This document shows, piece by piece, positions 7,160 to 8,884 of a stretch of DNA of 8,884 bases. The stretch is from the NCBI GenBank assembly GCA_036277075.1, contig DASUNQ010000089.1, positions 1 to 8,884 on the forward strand. The letters are read 5' to 3'. A program made the translations under genes and the position numbers. This DNA comes from DASUNQ01 sp036277075 (GTDB lineage: Bacteria > Acidobacteriota > Thermoanaerobaculia > Multivoradales > UBA5704). Numbering within the stretch: position 1 is the stretch's first letter; every line of letters starts with the position of its first letter. Below the pieces are notes generated by a model, which searched no databases, was not told the DNA's origin, and worked only from the letters and a program-made list of their open reading frames with translations.

Positions 7160-8659
7160 GTGACCGACAAGATGCTCATCGAGAGCGATCCGCACCAGAC
7201 GCGGATCGCGGTGCTCGAGAGCGACCGGCTGACCGAGATCTTCGTCGAGCGGCACCGCCACCGCGGCTGCGTCGGCAACATCTACAAGGGGCGGGTGACG
7301 CGGGTGCTGCCGGGGATGCAGGCGGCCTTCGTCGACATCGGCCTGGAGCGCGACGCCTTCCTTTACGTCAGCGACGTCGCTCCCGACGTCGACGCGCTGG
7401 AGGAGCTGGAGAGCGAGGAGCCCGCCGACGAGCCGCCGGCGCCGCACCACCACGGCGCGCCCTCGATCGACGACCTGCTCAAGCCGGGGCAGGAGATCAT
7501 CGTCCAGGTGGTCAAGGACCCGCTGCCGGGCAAGGGGGCGCGGATCAGCACCCACGTCACCCTCCCCGGCCGCTACCTCGTCCTGCTGCCGACGGTCCGC
7601 CACTTCGGGGTCTCCCGCCGCATCGAGGAGGAGGCCGAGCGCGATCGGCTCCTGGCGCTCCTCGCCGAGCTGCCGGTCGCCGGCGACGGCCTCATCGTCC
7701 GCACCGTCGGCGAGGGGCGCGGCAAGGAGGAGTTCGCGACCGACCTCGACTACCTCGTCCGCCTCTGGGAGAAGGTGCGGCAGCGGGCGGCGAAGGTCTC
7801 GGCGCCGACCCTGCTGCACCAGGACGTGGACCTGGCGCTGCGCGTCGTCCGCGACCTGCTCAACCAGGACTACAGCGTGCTCTGGGTGGACGGCGAGGAG
7901 ACCTACGCGCGGATCGTCGAGTTCCTCGACCTGGTGCAGCCGGGCCTCGTCGGCAAGGTCAAGCTCTTCCGCCAGGAGGCGACCCTCTTCGAGCAGTTCG
8001 GCATCGAGGAGCAGATCGAGGCGGCGCTCAAGAGCAAGGTGTGGCTCAAGTCCGGCGGCTACATCGTCATCAACCCGACCGAGGCGCTGGTGGCGATCGA
8101 CGTCAACACCGGCCGCTTCGTCGGCCAGAGCACGCTCGAGGACACGGTCCTCCGGACCAACCTCGAGGCGGTGCAGGAGATCGTCCGCCAGATCCGCCTG
8201 CGCGACCTCGGCGGGATCATCGTCATCGACCTGATCGACATGATCGAGAAGGAGCACCGCGAGGAGGTCTTCGCCGCGCTCGGCGCCGAGCTGCGGAAGG
8301 ACCGCGCCAAGAACAAGGTGCTCAACATCTCGGAGTTCGGCCTGGTCGAGATCACCAGGAAGCGCAGCCGCGCCAACCTCGAGCGGCTCTTGAGCCAGCC
8401 CTGCCCCTACTGCGGCGGCCGCGGGCGGATCAAGTCGACGACGACGATCTGCTTGAACCTGCGCAAGCAGCTCCTGCGGCAGCGGCGGCGCGCCGGGCAG
8501 GTGGAGCTGCTGCTGCGCGTCCATCCCGAGATCGCGCGCGCCCTGCAGGAGGAGGAGCGGGCGATTCTGGCCGAGATCGAGCGCTCGCTCGGGGTGGCGA
8601 TCCTGCTGCAGAGCGACCCCTCGCTCCACCACGAGCGGTTCGACGTCCTCGAGGTCTAA
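7160..8659 (+). CDS. rng: Ribonuclease G (RNase E/G family endoribonuclease)
   Basis: This endoribonuclease cleaves single-stranded AU-rich RNA from monophosphorylated 5' ends and takes part in rRNA maturation and mRNA decay. The 499-residue product is RNase G size, without the long RNase E scaffold tail. An S1 domain lies at about residues 36-130 (G-C-V-G-N-I-Y-K-G-R-V). The catalytic metal aspartates are D314 in D-V-N-T-G and D357 in V-I-D-L-I-D-M. The zinc-link cysteines are C415-P-Y-C418. All four are shifted by exactly 11 from E. coli RNase E D303, D346, C404 and C407. The S1 domain carries an acidic, His-containing insert at about residues 76-101. The GTG at 7160 is used; an ATG at 7172 is an alternative, and no good ribosome site is visible. 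The gene is divergent from the peptidase remnant, 29 bases away, so its promoter probably lies within that remnant. Confidence 0.96.
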   Translation: MTDKMLIESDPHQTRIAVLESDRLTEIFVERHRHRGCVGNIYKGRVTRVLPGMQAAFVDIGLERDAFLYVSDVAPDVDALEELESEEPADEPPAPHHHGAPSIDDLLKPGQEIIVQVVKDPLPGKGARISTHVTLPGRYLVLLPTVRHFGVSRRIEEEAERDRLLALLAELPVAGDGLIVRTVGEGRGKEEFATDLDYLVRLWEKVRQRAAKVSAPTLLHQDVDLALRVVRDLLNQDYSVLWVDGEETYARIVEFLDLVQPGLVGKVKLFRQEATLFEQFGIEEQIEAALKSKVWLKSGGYIVINPTEALVAIDVNTGRFVGQSTLEDTVLRTNLEAVQEIVRQIRLRDLGGIIVIDLIDMIEKEHREEVFAALGAELRKDRAKNKVLNISEFGLVEITRKRSRANLERLLSQPCPYCGGRGRIKSTTTICLNLRKQLLRQRRRAGQVELLLRVHPEIARALQEEERAILAEIERSLGVAILLQSDPSLHHERFDVLEV

Positions 8660-8664
8660 CGCGC

Positions 8665-8884
8665 GTGAGCGGCCCGCGCGAGGTCGAGCGCTTCGCGATC
8701 GCGGGCTTCCGCGGCGAATTCGAGCCGCGCTTCCGGCCGGCGGAGCTCGAGGCCGCGGTCCGCCGGCTGACCGACCCCGGCGCCGCCGACGCGACCCTGC
8801 ACTGGGGCCGCAACTACATCTACCGGACGGCGCTCGAAACCGCGGCCGGGCCTCTGGCGGTGGCGGTCAAGCAGTTCCGCGGCG
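8665..8884 (+). CDS. N-terminus of a probable lipopolysaccharide-kinase-like (InaA/WaaP-type) protein, cut by the window end
   Basis: A frame opens with GTG at 8665, five bases after the rng stop, and stays open to the last base, giving 73 codons. It has no stop and high GC at third positions like its neighbours. The visible part ends with H46-W-G-R-N-Y-I-Y-R and then P-L-A-V-A-V-K69-Q-F-R-G. This looks like the glycine/aromatic nucleotide loop and the VAVK ATP-binding lysine of the protein-kinase-like fold used by heptose/Kdo and related LPS kinases. In that family the enzyme phosphorylates envelope sugars, but the catalytic loop is outside the window, so substrate and activity cannot be judged. 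The tight spacing suggests co-transcription with rng. A more general kinase-like protein is the main alternative. Confidence 0.6.
   Translation, partial: MSGPREVERFAIAGFRGEFEPRFRPAELEAAVRRLTDPGAADATLHWGRNYIYRTALETAAGPLAVAVKQFRG

Noticed and set aside
6435..7163. 242-codon plus-strand frame over the peptidase remnant
   Set aside because: It is an Arg/Pro-rich shadow. The meaningful peptide blocks with M28 similarity are all on the minus strand.
7127..8632. 501-codon open frame on the minus strand opposite rng
   Set aside because: It is a shadow of the rng coding frame, with repetitive Leu/Asp/Val/Gln composition and no recognisable motif.

Overview
This is a very GC-rich bacterial chromosome fragment. 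It carries a cell-shape (elongasome) gene cluster followed by a short accessory patch and then RNase G. The organism is most likely Gram-negative. The evidence is a rod complex (MreB, MreC, MreD, PBP2, RodA), an RNase E/G ribonuclease of the short RNase G type, and the start of a probable LPS-kinase-like gene. The FecR-type Ig-like tail before mreB and the style of the broken M28 peptidase resemble Acidobacteriota, perhaps Thermoanaerobaculia. That placement rests on remembered protein style and is low confidence.

Layout. At 2-325 (+) lies the 3' end of a gene whose product ends in a glucodextranase-B/Ig-like domain. It is followed by mreB (362-1387), mreC (1428-2273, alternative start 1395) and mreD (2260-2775), then a 157-base spacer with a perfect 11-bp hairpin and three alternating copies of a 7-mer. 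Next come mrdA/PBP2 (2933-4735) and rodA (4689-5831, overlapping mrdA by 47 bases). The five shape genes form one rod-complex module. MreB filaments organise the machine, MreC and MreD link it to the periplasmic enzymes, and the RodA glycosyltransferase and PBP2 transpeptidase make side-wall peptidoglycan.

Convergent with rodA, on the minus strand, is a two-gene DUF433/DUF5615 pair (6371 to 5843). It is a predicted antitoxin and PIN-like nuclease toxin. Directly upstream of it on the same strand is the wreck of a secreted M28-family metallopeptidase gene (7130 to 6395). That remnant keeps its N-terminal, middle and C-terminal blocks in order but has a frameshift and at least three internal losses.

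The plus strand resumes with rng (7160-8659, RNase G with all catalytic and zinc residues intact). Five bases after it, a probable lipopolysaccharide-kinase-like gene begins and runs off the window. RNase G downstream of mreBCD echoes the mreBCD-maf-rng arrangement of enterobacteria. Here mrdA, rodA and the accessory patch sit between them.

I saw no tRNA, rRNA, CRISPR array or transposase. The most unusual structures are the alternating repeat before mrdA and the toxin-antitoxin plus pseudogene patch. I did not find a convincing wholly new system.
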